From NCBI RefSeq assembly GCF_034676705.1, contig NZ_JAUCBS010000009.1:189686-253685 (forward strand): a stretch of 64,000 bases of DNA, in the 5' to 3' direction. Below are positions 18,355-27,445 of the stretch, piece by piece (the stretch's first letter is position 1; each line of letters opens with the position of its first letter). Below the pieces are notes generated by a model. The model did no database searches. It was given only the letters and a program-made list of their open reading frames with translations, and was not told the DNA's origin. This DNA is from Gemmobacter sp. Lineage in GTDB: Bacteria > Pseudomonadota > Alphaproteobacteria > Rhodobacterales > Rhodobacteraceae. The translations under genes and the position numbers were made by a program.

Positions 18355-18370
18355 GCCGCAAGATTCTGCC
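18355..18370 (-). promoter_or_regulatory. GGCAG-N3-CTT motif, copy 3
   Basis: On the minus strand this reads GGCAGAATCTTGCGGC, 102 bp upstream of the aldehyde dehydrogenase start. It differs from the copy at 8037 in only two of 16 positions. A looser relative starts at 18324. Confidence 0.4.
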
Positions 18371-18494
18371 GCGCACCATCATCGGCCGCCGGATGCCCCC
18401 CGAACGGAAGGATCGGCTGTTGCAGCCCGCGCTTTGGCACGATGTCCTGCGGCGCCTGTGCCACCATGGGCCATCCGAAACGCATGGAGCGCAC

Positions 18495-18848
18495 ATGTCC
18501 CTTCTGAAGACCGTCACCATCAGCAACGCCACCGAGGCGCGCACCGCCAAGGCCGACCCGGAAAAGCTGATCGCGGGCGATCCGACCTATACCACCTGGC
18601 CCGTCGACAGCTCGCGCGGCGGGCAGGTGGATACCGGCATCTGGGAATCCACCCCCGGCACCAACCGTTCCATCAAGGGCGAGGCGTTCGAGTTCTGCCA
18701 CATCCTGGAAGGCGTGGTCGAACTGACCGAAGATGGCCACGACCCGGTGATCTACCGCGCCGGCGACAGCTTTGTGATGAAGCCGGGCTATGTGGGCACC
18801 TGGCGCACCATCGAGAAGGTGCGCAAGATCTACGTCTTCGTGTCGTAA
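18495..18848 (+). CDS. Small cupin-domain protein (cupin_3/EutQ-like)
   Basis: 117 residues forming a single cupin barrel. The two half-motifs are visible around EAFEFCHILEGVVELTED and YRAGDSFVMKPGYVGTW, the pattern of the DUF861/cupin_3 family. Members are small cytoplasmic proteins often found in amino-acid or ureide catabolic operons; some bind metal, but catalytic function here is unproven. Start ATG 18495 gives the compact family length. The gene is divergent from the aldehyde dehydrogenase and convergent with the PotA-like ATPase. Confidence 0.8.
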   Translation: MSLLKTVTISNATEARTAKADPEKLIAGDPTYTTWPVDSSRGGQVDTGIWESTPGTNRSIKGEAFEFCHILEGVVELTEDGHDPVIYRAGDSFVMKPGYVGTWRTIEKVRKIYVFVS

Positions 18849-18851
18849 GGC

Positions 18852-18869
18852 GGGCGGGGCAACCCGCCC
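18852..18869. terminator. GC-rich hairpin between convergent genes
   Basis: GGGCGGG and CCCGCCC form a 7-bp stem with a GCAA tetraloop in the 26-bp gap between the cupin and the PotA-like gene. No T-run follows, so termination is plausible but not certain. Confidence 0.4.
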
Positions 18870-18874
18870 CCCGG

Positions 18875-19960
18875 TCATGCGGCGGTGCGGGGCACGATCA
18901 CCGTGTCCTGCACATGCAGTTTCAGCCGCACGGTTTCGCCCCGGTGCGGCAGGGCGGTGGTGTTGTAATGGTGGCTGGGCATGCGAAAGCCGATCTCGGC
19001 CCCGCCCGGCAACGCCACCTCTACCTTCAGGCTTTCGCCCTGGAACACCACATCGCGCACGGTGCCCGACAGATAGTTGCTGTCGGCCGCCGCCTCGGAC
19101 GTGTCGCAGGGCAGCAGCGCCTCGGCCTGCAAGGCGATCAGCAGCTGGTCGCCCGCCGGCAGCGGCCGCGCGCTGCGCAGCAGGGCATCGCCCAGCCGCA
19201 CGGCATCGGCACCCGCGCGGGCAACCGGCAGCAGGGTGGATTCGCCGACGAAGCCGGCGACGAAATCATCCGCCGGGCTGGAATACAGCGCGCGGGGCGT
19301 GTCGATCTGGACGATGTTGCCGGCATTCATCACCGCTACCCGGTCCGACATGGTCAGCGCCTCGCGCTGGTCATGGGTGACGTAGACAATGGTCGCGCCC
19401 AGCTTGGCATGCAGGCTGCGCAGTTCCAGCTGCATCGTTTCGCGCAGGTTCTTGTCCAGCGCCGACAGGGGTTCGTCCATCAGGATCAGCCGGGGTTCGA
19501 AAACGATGGCCCGGGCCAGCGCCACGCGCTGCCGCTGGCCGCCCGACAGCTTGGCAATGGGCCGCGCGCCATAGCCCGACAGTTCCACCGTGGCCAGGGC
19601 CTTGTCAACGCGGGCGGTGATTTCGGCGTTCGGCACCTTGCGGGCCCGCAGCGGAAAGGCGATGTTTTCCGCCACCGACAGGTGCGGGAACAGCGCGTAG
19701 TTCTGGAACACCACGCCGATATCGCGCTTTTGCGGCGGCAGCAGCGTGACATCGGTATCGCCGAACCAGATCCGCCCCGTTGTGGGCCTGGCAAAGCCGC
19801 CGATGATTTGCAGCATGGTCGTCTTGCCCGACCCCGAGGGGCCCAGCACCGACACGAATTCCCCGGCGCGGATGTCCAGCGACACCCCTTTCAGCGCGTG
19901 GAAGGTGCCATAGGTCTTGGTCACATCGGCGATGCGGACGGGAACGAAATTGGTGGTCAT
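18875..19960 (-). CDS. Spermidine/putrescine-type ABC ATPase (PotA-like)
   Basis: 361-residue ATPase: Walker A GPSGSGKT near residue 40, Q-loop, signature LSGGQRQRVALARA, Walker B LILMDEPLSALD, H-loop YVTHDQREAL, then a C-terminal TOBE regulatory domain (about 280-361). It powers the importer encoded by the three downstream-ordered genes of the same minus-strand cluster (binding protein, two permeases, then this gene). The start at 19960 is chosen over the in-frame 20026 because the latter overlaps the permease gene and adds unconserved residues. Substrate class: polyamine, choline/betaine or amino-acid derivative. Confidence 0.92.
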   Translation of the reverse strand: MTTNFVPVRIADVTKTYGTFHALKGVSLDIRAGEFVSVLGPSGSGKTTMLQIIGGFARPTTGRIWFGDTDVTLLPPQKRDIGVVFQNYALFPHLSVAENIAFPLRARKVPNAEITARVDKALATVELSGYGARPIAKLSGGQRQRVALARAIVFEPRLILMDEPLSALDKNLRETMQLELRSLHAKLGATIVYVTHDQREALTMSDRVAVMNAGNIVQIDTPRALYSSPADDFVAGFVGESTLLPVARAGADAVRLGDALLRSARPLPAGDQLLIALQAEALLPCDTSEAAADSNYLSGTVRDVVFQGESLKVEVALPGGAEIGFRMPSHHYNTTALPHRGETVRLKLHVQDTVIVPRTAA

Positions 19961-19973
19961 GCAGGCGGTCCTT

Positions 19974-20762
19974 TCAGGCGTGCCCGGCCCGGGCCTTGCG
20001 GCCGCGCAGGCTGGAGATGATGACAAGCGCGAACGAGATCGAGATCAGGACCGAACTGATCGCCGCGATGGTCGGGTCGATCTCGTTGCGCAGGCTCATG
20101 AACATGCGGCGCGGCAGGGTCTGGTTCTCGCCCCCGGCGATGAAGATGGAAACGACGGTCTCGTCCAGCGCACCGATAAAGGCGAACAGCGCCCCGGTGA
20201 TCACCGACGGGCGGATCTGCGGCAGCGTCACCTTCATGAAGGCGGTCAGGCGGCTCACCCCCAGGCTGCGCGCCACATCCTCCTGGTTCATGTCGAACGA
20301 CCGCAGGCCGGCCAGCACCGAGATGAACACATAGGGCAGGTTCATCATGGCAAAGGCGAACACCAGCCCGGTTTTCGTGGCCACCAGCCCGACCTGCGCG
20401 TAAACCATGTAAAGCCCGGCCGCCAGGATGATCACCGGCACCATCACCGGCGTCAGCAGCACGATCTGCATCCGCCGCACCAGTTTCGATTGCGAGACAT
20501 TGGCGGCATAGGCCGCGGCGGTGCCGATGGGCACGGTGATCAGCGTGGTCAGCGCGGCCAGCAGAAAGCTGTTCCAGGTGGCATCCATCCAGTCGCGGTT
20601 GCCGAAATACGCGTCATACCAGCGCAGGCTGAACACCTTGGGCGGGAACGACAGGAAGCGTGAGTCCGAGAACGACATCACAAAGACGATGACGATGGGC
20701 AGCACCATGAAGAACAGGATCAGCGCGGTGACAATCCACAGGCCAAGGCGGGAAAGGGTCAT
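19974..20762 (-). CDS. ABC transporter permease (PotC-like)
   Basis: 262-residue inner-membrane protein with six predicted helices, starting with the hydrophobic helix LGLWIVTALILFFMVLPIVIV (about residues 6-26; only part quoted elsewhere). The coupling loop, EAA-like, is around DVARSLGVSRLTAFMKVTLP. Length is normal. ATG 20762 is used; the frame extends further upstream into the adjoining permease gene. It forms a heterodimer with the PotB-like permease encoded 10 bp upstream. Confidence 0.9.
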   Translation of the reverse strand: MTLSRLGLWIVTALILFFMVLPIVIVFVMSFSDSRFLSFPPKVFSLRWYDAYFGNRDWMDATWNSFLLAALTTLITVPIGTAAAYAANVSQSKLVRRMQIVLLTPVMVPVIILAAGLYMVYAQVGLVATKTGLVFAFAMMNLPYVFISVLAGLRSFDMNQEDVARSLGVSRLTAFMKVTLPQIRPSVITGALFAFIGALDETVVSIFIAGGENQTLPRRMFMSLRNEIDPTIAAISSVLISISFALVIISSLRGRKARAGHA

Positions 20763-20772
20763 GGCATGGTCC

Positions 20773-21648
20773 TCAGCGCATTCCGACGATTTTCTCGACC
20801 GGCAGCACCCGGTCCACCGCCCAGAAGATGGTGCAGACCAGCGCCAGCAGCACCATGGCCACCGCGCTTGCCGCCCCGAATTGCAGGTAAAGTTCAACGT
20901 TCCGCTGCACCAGCGACGACACCATGATGGTCTTGCCCCCGCCCAGCAGTTCCGGTGTCAGGTAGAACCCAAGGCACAGGATGAACACCAGCACCGACCC
21001 CGCCATCATCCCCGGCGCCGACAGCGGCAGCACAACGCGGCGGAACACATAGGCCGGGCCGCCGCCCAGCGAATGGCCGGCCTGCGTCAGTTCCTGCGGG
21101 ATCTTCGACAGCGCGGCATACAGCGGAAACACCATGAACGGGATCATCACATGCAGCATCCCGATCAGCACCGCGGTAAAGTTGTGCGACAGCGACAGCG
21201 GCGCGTCGATGATGCCAAGGTTCATCAGCGTGGTGTTCACGATGCCGCGCCGTTGCAGCACCACCAGCCAGGCATAGGTGCGCACCAGGACGCTGGTCCA
21301 GAACGGCAGCATCACCAGCGCCAGGATCAGCGTCGACCACCCGCGCGAGGCGACGGCGGCCGCATAGGCCAGCGGAAAGCCCAGCACGATGGACAGCACC
21401 GTCACGATCAGGCTGATCTTCAGCGTTTCGTAATAGGTGCGCCAGTAGATCGGTTCCTCCAGGATCCGGGCATAGTGGATCAGCGAAAACGCATCGCCTT
21501 CGCGCAGCGACTGAAAGAACAGCAGGCCCAGCGGCACGCCCAGGAACAGCCCCACCAGCAGCAGCGCCGGCGCGAACAGCAATAGATAGCCGCGTTGTTC
21601 GGCACGTTCCGCGCGCGCGATGCCGGCTGCGTTGGAAAGGTCGGTCAT
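20773..21648 (-). CDS. ABC transporter permease (PotB-like)
   Basis: 291 residues, with a first helix at about 21-43 (LLLFAPALLLVGLFLG), a periplasmic region, and the transmembrane block MLPFWTSVLVRTYAW that is characteristic of PotB/PotH-type permeases. The coupling loop is around ELTQAGHSLGGGPAYVFRRVVLPLS. It pairs with the PotC-like permease. Start ATG 21648 lies 97 bp after the binding-protein gene; the gap contains no hairpin strong enough to call a terminator. Confidence 0.9.
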   Translation of the reverse strand: MTDLSNAAGIARAERAEQRGYLLLFAPALLLVGLFLGVPLGLLFFQSLREGDAFSLIHYARILEEPIYWRTYYETLKISLIVTVLSIVLGFPLAYAAAVASRGWSTLILALVMLPFWTSVLVRTYAWLVVLQRRGIVNTTLMNLGIIDAPLSLSHNFTAVLIGMLHVMIPFMVFPLYAALSKIPQELTQAGHSLGGGPAYVFRRVVLPLSAPGMMAGSVLVFILCLGFYLTPELLGGGKTIMVSSLVQRNVELYLQFGAASAVAMVLLALVCTIFWAVDRVLPVEKIVGMR

Positions 21649-21745
21649 GGGGGGATCCTGTCTGGTCGTCCGGGGCGGTCGCCGGACCCTTGCCGCATCG
21701 GGCACGGAAACCCGGGGGCACGCAAGGGCACCCCCGGGCAATGGC

Positions 21746-22780
21746 TTACTTCTGCATGAATTCCAGCCAGCGGCGCTCTGCCGCCTCACCCTCGGCCGAG
21801 GCCCACCAGGTCGCGCTCAGCGGCACCTGGATGGCGATGTTCGCCGGCGCGGTGGTCAGCGAGGCAAGGCGCGTCGGATCCATGAATTCGGCAAAGGCGG
21901 TGTTCAGCGGGCCGGTGGTATATTCGGTGGCCCAGCCGGCCTGGCCCTTGGGGTCCAGCAGTTCGTTCATGAACTTCAGCGTGGCGTCCTTGTTCTGGGT
22001 GCCTTTCAGCACGGCCAGGCAGGTGTATTCCATGATCGCCTGGTTACGGGTAAAGGTCGCCGGCGCGCCTTCCTTGACCGCCGTCGCGGCGCGGCCATCC
22101 CACAGCGGCAGCATGTCCACCTCGCCATCGACCAGCAGCTGCGCGGTTTCCGCGCCCGAGGTCCACCACACGGCGATATGCGGCTTGATCTCCTCCAGCT
22201 TCTTGTAGGCGCGGTCCACGTCCAGCGGATACAGCTCCGCCGGCTTCACCCCATCGGCCAGCAGCGCCAGTTCCAGCGTGGGACGCGCATAGTTGCGCAG
22301 CGCCCGGCGGCCGGGGAACTTTTCCACATCCCAGAAATCCGCCCAGGATTGCGGGCCCTTGTCGCCGAACGTGTCGGTATTGTAGGCCAGAACCGTGGCA
22401 TAGGCCGACAGGCCGACGGAATATTCGTTCTTGAACGCCTCGGGCACGGTCTTGGCATTGGGCAGCAGGCTGTAGTCCAGCGGCTCCAGCAGGCCCTCCA
22501 TCACGCCGCGGGCGCAATAGCCGGCCGAGGCATCGAACAGATCCCACATCGGCTTGCCCGACATGACCTGCGCCTTGACCACCGGATAGCGGTCGGCGTT
22601 CGCATCGGTCACGACGCGGATGCCCAGCTTGGTTTCGGCGGGCTTGATCAGCGTCTTGCTCATCACGTCAAGGATGGTGCCGCCGTCGGTCGCATAGGTC
22701 ACGGTCTGCGCGGCCAGGGGCAGCGCGGCGGCGGTGGCCAGCGTGGCGGCCATCAGCGTCATTCGGCAAAGTCTGGTCAT
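21746..22780 (-). CDS. Periplasmic binding protein, spermidine/putrescine type (SBP_bac_8)
   Basis: 344 residues. A Sec signal peptide (residues about 1-24, ending LPLAA) precedes a family 8 binding-protein fold with TYATDGGTILDVMSKT at the start and a middle NEYSVGLSAYATVLAYNTD block typical of PotD/PotF-like proteins. It delivers substrate to the PotBC-like permeases. It is first in the operon and faces the divergent MmgE/PrpD gene across a 246-bp gap. A polyamine is the default guess; related proteins bind other cationic amines or amino acids. Confidence 0.9.
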   Translation of the reverse strand: MTRLCRMTLMAATLATAAALPLAAQTVTYATDGGTILDVMSKTLIKPAETKLGIRVVTDANADRYPVVKAQVMSGKPMWDLFDASAGYCARGVMEGLLEPLDYSLLPNAKTVPEAFKNEYSVGLSAYATVLAYNTDTFGDKGPQSWADFWDVEKFPGRRALRNYARPTLELALLADGVKPAELYPLDVDRAYKKLEEIKPHIAVWWTSGAETAQLLVDGEVDMLPLWDGRAATAVKEGAPATFTRNQAIMEYTCLAVLKGTQNKDATLKFMNELLDPKGQAGWATEYTTGPLNTAFAEFMDPTRLASLTTAPANIAIQVPLSATWWASAEGEAAERRWLEFMQK

Positions 22781-23026
22781 GGCGTGGTCTTCCCTGTTGT
22801 CGGACAGGCTCTGGGGCCCGGTGGCAGAAAACCTGAACGTTCGGGGCCGTCGCGGCCAATCAAAACAGCGGGGCAGAACATAACCCTGAATTATGGCACC
22901 CGCACCCCATGCCACGGATGCCCCCATAAACGGCGCATATCGGACCCGAACGGAAAGATATTGGTCAGCGGCGGAAAACCCGCCGATCCTGCGGATCGTC
23001 GCCCCCAGCCCCAAGGTTTGCCGCCC

Positions 23027-24412
23027 ATGCCCCATCCCGACCCCGCCGCCCTGCTTGCCGACTGGATATCCGGGCTGGATCTGGCCGATGTGCCGCAACC
23101 GGCCCGCGATGCGGCGGTGGACTGCCTGATTGATTCGGTCGCCTGCATGACCGGGGGCATCGCGCTGGCCTCCTCGCGCATGGCGCTGGAGATGATGCAG
23201 GACGCAGGCTCGGGCCGGCTGGTCACCGTGCCGGGCAGCGCGGCGCGGCTGGGGCTGCTGGATGCGGCCTGGCTGGGCGGGCATACCGCGAATGCGCTGG
23301 ATTTCGACGATTGCTTCCGCGATGGCGCGCCCTCGCATCCCGGGGCCACCGTCATTCCCCCCGCCCTTGCCCTGGCCGAGGCGCGTGGCGCCAGCGGCGC
23401 CGACCTGCTGCGCGCGGTGATCGCCGGATACGAGGTGTCGCTGCGCATCGGTCGCGCGCTGGATGCCTCGCCCCGGCGCAAGGCGCAGGTCATGGGCTAT
23501 GTCCCCTGGCAGACCTTCGGCGCCACGGTGGCGGGCGCCAGCCTGCTGCGGCTGGATCCGCGCCGCATCCGCTCGGCCTTTGGCATCACGGCCATGCAGG
23601 CGCCGGTCCCCGGCGTGCGCAAGGCGGTCGAGGGCCTGCGCCCCTACGGCTGGATCAAGAACGCCTATGGCGCCGGCGCCCAGGCGGGGCTGCAATCGGC
23701 CCTGCTGGCGGAAAAGGGCTTTCACGGGCATCAAAGCGTGCTGGACGGCCCCCATGGGTTCTGGATCATGTCGGGGTCCGACCAGCACGATCCCGCAGGT
23801 TACCGCGAACTTGGCGAGGACTGGATGATCCGGCGGGTGGAATTCAAGCCCTATGCCTGCTGCCGCTGGTCCCACACGATGATCGAGGCGCTGGCCCTGC
23901 TGCGCCAGGGGCTGGCCCCGGCCGATGTCGCGGCGGTCGAGGTGCATGGCTTTGGCGAATTCCACAGCGCGCTTGGCGGTCCGCTGCCCGATACCATCGT
24001 CGATGCCCAGTTCAGCGCCCCCTATCTGGCGGCGCTGGAACTGCTGGACCGTTCGCCGGCGCGCGGCATGTTCGAAACCGACCTGACCGATCCTGCGGTG
24101 CATCGGATGGCCGGCCGGGTTCAGCTGTTCCACGACCCGGCCTATGACCCGGCGCACGAGGCACGCATGGCCACCCCGGTGCGCGTGGTGCTGACCACCG
24201 CCACCGGCGAACGGCGCGAAACCCATATCGAGGAACCGCCCACCAGCGTGCTGCGCGGCGGCTTCAGCCGCGCGCAGATCTGCGCCAAGTTCCTGACCGT
24301 CTGCGCCCCCGTCCTTGGCCAGTCCCGCGCGGAACAGGCGCTGGATTTGCTGCTGGGGATCGAACGGGCAGAGATGCGCGACCTGATGGCACTGCTGGCC
24401 ACCCCGGCCTGA
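23027..24412 (+). CDS. MmgE/PrpD family protein
   Basis: 461-residue member of the 2-methylcitrate dehydratase superfamily, which also contains cis-aconitate decarboxylase and iminodisuccinate epimerase. Landmarks are the N-terminal helix bundle DSVACMTGG, the HTANALDFDDCF block with the acidic active-site region, SHPGATVIPPALA and the FKPYACCRWSHTMIEA block. In amino-acid catabolic settings these enzymes often act as lyases or epimerases on carboxylates rather than on methylcitrate. Start at 23027 gives the standard N-terminus. No prpB/prpC are nearby, so a propionate pathway role is unlikely. Confidence 0.85.
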   Translation: MPHPDPAALLADWISGLDLADVPQPARDAAVDCLIDSVACMTGGIALASSRMALEMMQDAGSGRLVTVPGSAARLGLLDAAWLGGHTANALDFDDCFRDGAPSHPGATVIPPALALAEARGASGADLLRAVIAGYEVSLRIGRALDASPRRKAQVMGYVPWQTFGATVAGASLLRLDPRRIRSAFGITAMQAPVPGVRKAVEGLRPYGWIKNAYGAGAQAGLQSALLAEKGFHGHQSVLDGPHGFWIMSGSDQHDPAGYRELGEDWMIRRVEFKPYACCRWSHTMIEALALLRQGLAPADVAAVEVHGFGEFHSALGGPLPDTIVDAQFSAPYLAALELLDRSPARGMFETDLTDPAVHRMAGRVQLFHDPAYDPAHEARMATPVRVVLTTATGERRETHIEEPPTSVLRGGFSRAQICAKFLTVCAPVLGQSRAEQALDLLLGIERAEMRDLMALLATPA

Positions 24413-24430
24413 CATCTGCGCCCTTCAAGA

Positions 24431-24527
24431 GGCTTTGCCTTTTCAGAAATACCCCACGGGGAGGCGCCGGTTGGTGCGCTATCGGTTCGAGAACCAACCG
24501 GCGCGGAGGGGTGTGAAACCCCTCCAG
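24431..24527. repeat. Intergenic repeat module with two perfect hairpins (left copy)
   Basis: Three blocks follow one another between convergent genes: a repeat block containing AAATACCCCACGGGGAGG (24431-24463); a perfect 12-bp stem GCGCCGGTTGGT / ACCAACCGGCGC (24464-24475 with 24493-24504); and a perfect 8-bp stem GGAGGGGT / ACCCCTCC (24505-24512 with 24518-24525). The first and third blocks recur in inverted order and orientation at 26075-26133. Probably acts as a transcription end structure. Confidence 0.75.
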
Positions 24528-24543
24528 CGCCGCGCCTGGCGCC

Positions 24544-25917
24544 TCAGCCCATGGCCGCGCGCACCTCGGGGGCGGCCAGCACCTCGTCCAGCGTGGCCTT
24601 CAGCCGGACCACCAGATCGTCCACATCGTCCAGGCTGTAGTTCAGCCCCGGCGCCAGCCCGATGGTGCCATTGGGAAAGGCGCGGAAGATCACGCCCTGC
24701 CGGTTGCCCGCTGCCGCCATCCGGGCGCCGATGCCCAGATCGGCGGGGAACAGCGCCTTGGTGTCCTTGTTCGCCACCACTTCCAGCGCCGCCAGCATGG
24801 AAATGCCGCGCACATCGCCGACCAGCGGATGGTCGGCAAATTCCGCCAGCCGCGCCATCAGATGCGCGCCGGATTGCCGGCCGTTGGCCAGCAGGCCATC
24901 TTCATACAGTTTCAGCGCCGCCAGCCCCACCGCCGCGCTGACCGGATGGGCGGAATAGGTGAACCCATGCCCCACCATCGCCGCCCCCGCGCCATCGGCC
25001 ATCGCCTGATAGATGCGGTCGGACATGAACACCGCGCCCATGGGAACATAGCCCGAGGTCAGGCCCTTGGCCGCCGTGATCATGTCGGGCTCCAGCCCTT
25101 CGACATCGCAGCCGAACAGCGGCCCGATGCGGCCGAACCCGGTGATCACCTCGTCCACGATGAACAGGATGCCAAGGTCGCGGCACGCCGCCTGCATGGC
25201 GGGCAGCCAGCCCGCGGGCGGCACCAGCACGCCGCCCGACCCCTGCACGGGTTCGCAGATGAAGGCGGCCACGGTTTCCGCCCCCAGTTCCGCCACCTTG
25301 TCGCGCAGCGCCTGCACCGAGGCGGCGATGATCGCCGCCGGATCGGTGCCCACCGGGTTGCGATAGGCGTAATGCGACGGGATCTTGTGCTGGTTCGGCA
25401 GCGGCACGTTGAACCCGGCATGGAACACCGGCAGCGCGGTCAGCCCCGATCCGGTCGTGCTGGACCCGTGGTAGCCATATTCCAGCGAGATGAAGTTGCG
25501 TTTCGCCGGCTGTCCGGTGGCGTTGAAATAATAGTGGGTAAAGCGCACCGCGCTGTCCACCGCATCCGACCCGCCCAGGCAGAAATAGACATGGTTCAGA
25601 TCGCCTGGCGCGCGGTCGGCCAGTTCGGCCGCCAGCCGGATCGCGGGTTCGTTCGAGAAATGGAAATACCCGGTCGCATAGGGCAGCTGCGCCATCTGCT
25701 GCGTCGCCGCATCGACCAGCGCCTGCTGGCCATACCCGGCGTTCACGCACCACAGGCCGGCAAAGCCATCAAGGTATTTGTTCCCCGCCTCGTCGAACAG
25801 ATGCACGCCCGAGGCGGATTTCAGCACCGTCGCCCCGCGCTGTTCATGCGTGCGGTAGGAGGTGACGGGGTGGACAAGGTGGCGGCGGTCAAGCTCGACC
25901 AGGGCATTGGCGATCAT
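24544..25917 (-). CDS. Class III (PLP-dependent) aminotransferase, omega-amine type
   Basis: 457 residues. The PLP-binding lysine is K284 (ITAAKGLTSGY), the cofactor-ring aspartate D255 (FIVDEVITGFGR) and the phosphate-contacting segment CLGGSDAVDSA (113-123). Overall it resembles putrescine/diamine-pyruvate and beta-alanine-pyruvate aminotransferases (SpuC-like), which move an omega-amino group to pyruvate and release an aldehyde. This would feed the aldehyde dehydrogenases in this window. It is a single-gene unit flanked by inverted intergenic repeats, with a GGCAG-N3-CTT element 41 bp upstream. The specific amine donor is unknown. Confidence 0.88.
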   Translation of the reverse strand: MIANALVELDRRHLVHPVTSYRTHEQRGATVLKSASGVHLFDEAGNKYLDGFAGLWCVNAGYGQQALVDAATQQMAQLPYATGYFHFSNEPAIRLAAELADRAPGDLNHVYFCLGGSDAVDSAVRFTHYYFNATGQPAKRNFISLEYGYHGSSTTGSGLTALPVFHAGFNVPLPNQHKIPSHYAYRNPVGTDPAAIIAASVQALRDKVAELGAETVAAFICEPVQGSGGVLVPPAGWLPAMQAACRDLGILFIVDEVITGFGRIGPLFGCDVEGLEPDMITAAKGLTSGYVPMGAVFMSDRIYQAMADGAGAAMVGHGFTYSAHPVSAAVGLAALKLYEDGLLANGRQSGAHLMARLAEFADHPLVGDVRGISMLAALEVVANKDTKALFPADLGIGARMAAAGNRQGVIFRAFPNGTIGLAPGLNYSLDDVDDLVVRLKATLDEVLAAPEVRAAMG

Positions 25918-25958
25918 GGCAAGGACTCCGTTGGATGGCGGCCAGTCTAGCGGGCGGG

Positions 25959-25974
25959 GCCGGAAGTTCCTGCC
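25959..25974 (-). promoter_or_regulatory. GGCAG-N3-CTT motif, copy 4
   Basis: Minus strand GGCAGGAACTTCCGGC, 41 bp upstream of the aminotransferase start and oriented with it. Shares CAGGAACTT with the element at 34188. Confidence 0.4.
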
Positions 25975-26074
25975 GAACCGGGGGGTGGCCCACGGCGGGG
26001 CAGCGGCGTTTCGCGGGTGGCGGGTGGCAGATCGTGCTGCGATGACCGGGCTGGCCGCGCGCCCTGCGGAAGCC

Positions 26075-26133
26075 CTGGAGGGGTTTCACACCCCTCCAGA
26101 CCTCCCCGTGGGGTATTTCAGAAAAGGCAAAGG
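26075..26133. repeat. Intergenic repeat module (right, inverted copy)
   Basis: A perfect 10-bp stem CTGGAGGGGT / ACCCCTCCAG with a 5-base loop (26075-26099) is followed by a block (26100-26133) that is the reverse complement, with one difference, of 24431-24463. It sits at the 3' end of the ArgE-like gene. Together with the left copy it brackets the aminotransferase gene. Confidence 0.75.
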
Positions 26134-26144
26134 AGCAGGTGGCG

Positions 26145-27272
26145 CTACCCGCACAGTTCGCTGCCAAGGGCGCGCAGCATGGTCATGCAGGCGTCGAGTT
26201 CGCTTTCCAGGATGTATTCGTCGGGCTTGTGCGCCCGGGTGATGGATCCGGGGCCGCAGATGATGGCGGGGATCCCGGCGCGGGCGAACAGGCCGGCCTC
26301 GGTGCCATAGCTGACCGACTGGCGCGGGGTCTGGCCGGACAGGCGCGCGGCAAGGGCGGCCAGATCGGCATTGTCGGCCGCCAGCGCCGGATAGCGCGAC
26401 AATTCGCGCCGGATGGTGCCGGTGCCGGTTTCGGCCGCCAGCCTGTCCTGTTCGGCCATGAGGGCCGCCAGCACGGCATCGGCCGCCTGCCCCGGAATGG
26501 TGCGCAGCTCCAGTTCCATCGTGCAGCGGTCGGGGATGATGTTGACCCCGCTGCCGCCCCGGATGGTGCCGACCTGCAACGTGGAATGCGGCGGATCGAA
26601 GGCTGCGTCCTGCACCGGGCCGGTGGCCAGCGCCGCCGCCATGTCGCCCGCCATGGCAGCCAGCCGCGCCGCCGGATAGATCGCGTTCGCCCCCAGCGCC
26701 GGGGTGGACGAATGGCCGCCGACCCCGGTAAAGCCCAGTTCCAGCGCCACCTTGCCCTTGTGCGACAGCACGGGCTGCATGTCGCTGGGTTCGCCCACGA
26801 TGCAGCCCATGGGCGGTGCGCAATACTGACCGATCCGGTCCAGCAGATGCGGCACGCCGCGGCAGCCCAGTTCCTCGTCATAGGAAAACGCCAGATGGAC
26901 GGGGCGTTGCAGCGGCAGGGCCAGGTAGTCCGGCACCATGGCGATCATGCAGGCGAGAAACCCCTTCATGTCCACCGCGCCGCGCCCGGTCAGCCGGCCG
27001 CCCGCCTGCGCCAGCCGGAACGGATCGCTGGTCCAGCCGGCCGGATCGGCGGGCACCACATCCATATGCCCCGACAGCACGATGCCCGGCCGGTCTGCCG
27101 GGCCGATGGTGGCGAACAGGTTCACCCGGTCGCCCTCGGGGCCCGGGGCGACATGGCAGGGCACACCATGGGCGGCCAGCATCGCCTGCACCCGGCCGGC
27201 AATCGGGCCATTGGGCGTGCCGCAGACGGATGGAATGGCGACCAGATCGGCAAGCAGGGCAGGGGGGGTCAT
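26145..27272 (-). CDS. ArgE/DapE-like zinc metallodeacylase (M20 family)
   Basis: 375 residues, close to acetylornithine deacetylase. The dinuclear metal site is visible: H69 and catalytic D71 in SGHMDVVP, bridging D101 in GRGAVDMKG, base E133 with metal ligand E134 in YDEELGCRG. The dimerisation domain follows (about 175-285), and HKPDEY near the end supplies the last histidine. It would hydrolyse an N-acyl amino acid. ATG 27272 has GGAG six bases upstream; ATG 27296 is a weaker alternative. With GNAT acetyltransferases nearby, an acetylate/oxidise/deacetylate route is conceivable (inference). Divergent from the DAO gene. Confidence 0.87.
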   Translation of the reverse strand: MTPPALLADLVAIPSVCGTPNGPIAGRVQAMLAAHGVPCHVAPGPEGDRVNLFATIGPADRPGIVLSGHMDVVPADPAGWTSDPFRLAQAGGRLTGRGAVDMKGFLACMIAMVPDYLALPLQRPVHLAFSYDEELGCRGVPHLLDRIGQYCAPPMGCIVGEPSDMQPVLSHKGKVALELGFTGVGGHSSTPALGANAIYPAARLAAMAGDMAAALATGPVQDAAFDPPHSTLQVGTIRGGSGVNIIPDRCTMELELRTIPGQAADAVLAALMAEQDRLAAETGTGTIRRELSRYPALAADNADLAALAARLSGQTPRQSVSYGTEAGLFARAGIPAIICGPGSITRAHKPDEYILESELDACMTMLRALGSELCG

Positions 27273-27310
27273 GGCGGGCTCCGGGATTTGGGGCATTGAA
27301 CACCGGCGGC

Positions 27311-27360
27311 CTGCGCAGAAGCTGCCGAAGCCGGGGGCGCATACGGCAGACCCTGCGCCG
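27311..27360. promoter_or_regulatory. Divergent control region with GGCAG-like boxes
   Basis: Between the ArgE-like and DAO genes lie GCGCAGAAGCTGCC (27313-27326, minus strand GGCAGCTTCTGCGC) and GGCAGACCCTGCGCCG (27345-27360). Both resemble, less exactly, the 16-bp element found upstream of other genes here. Confidence 0.3.
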
Positions 27361-27445
27361 ATGGCCCTGCAAAACCCGGCTTCCCTGCGCCGCGCCGGGG
27401 CCTAGACTGCGGCGCAACGCCCCCCTTTGCCCGAAAGCGCCCGCC

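Noticed and set aside
23027..24412. 2-methylcitrate dehydratase (prpD)
   Set aside because: Family membership is clear, but there is no methylcitrate synthase or lyase nearby, and many MmgE/PrpD proteins have other substrates.
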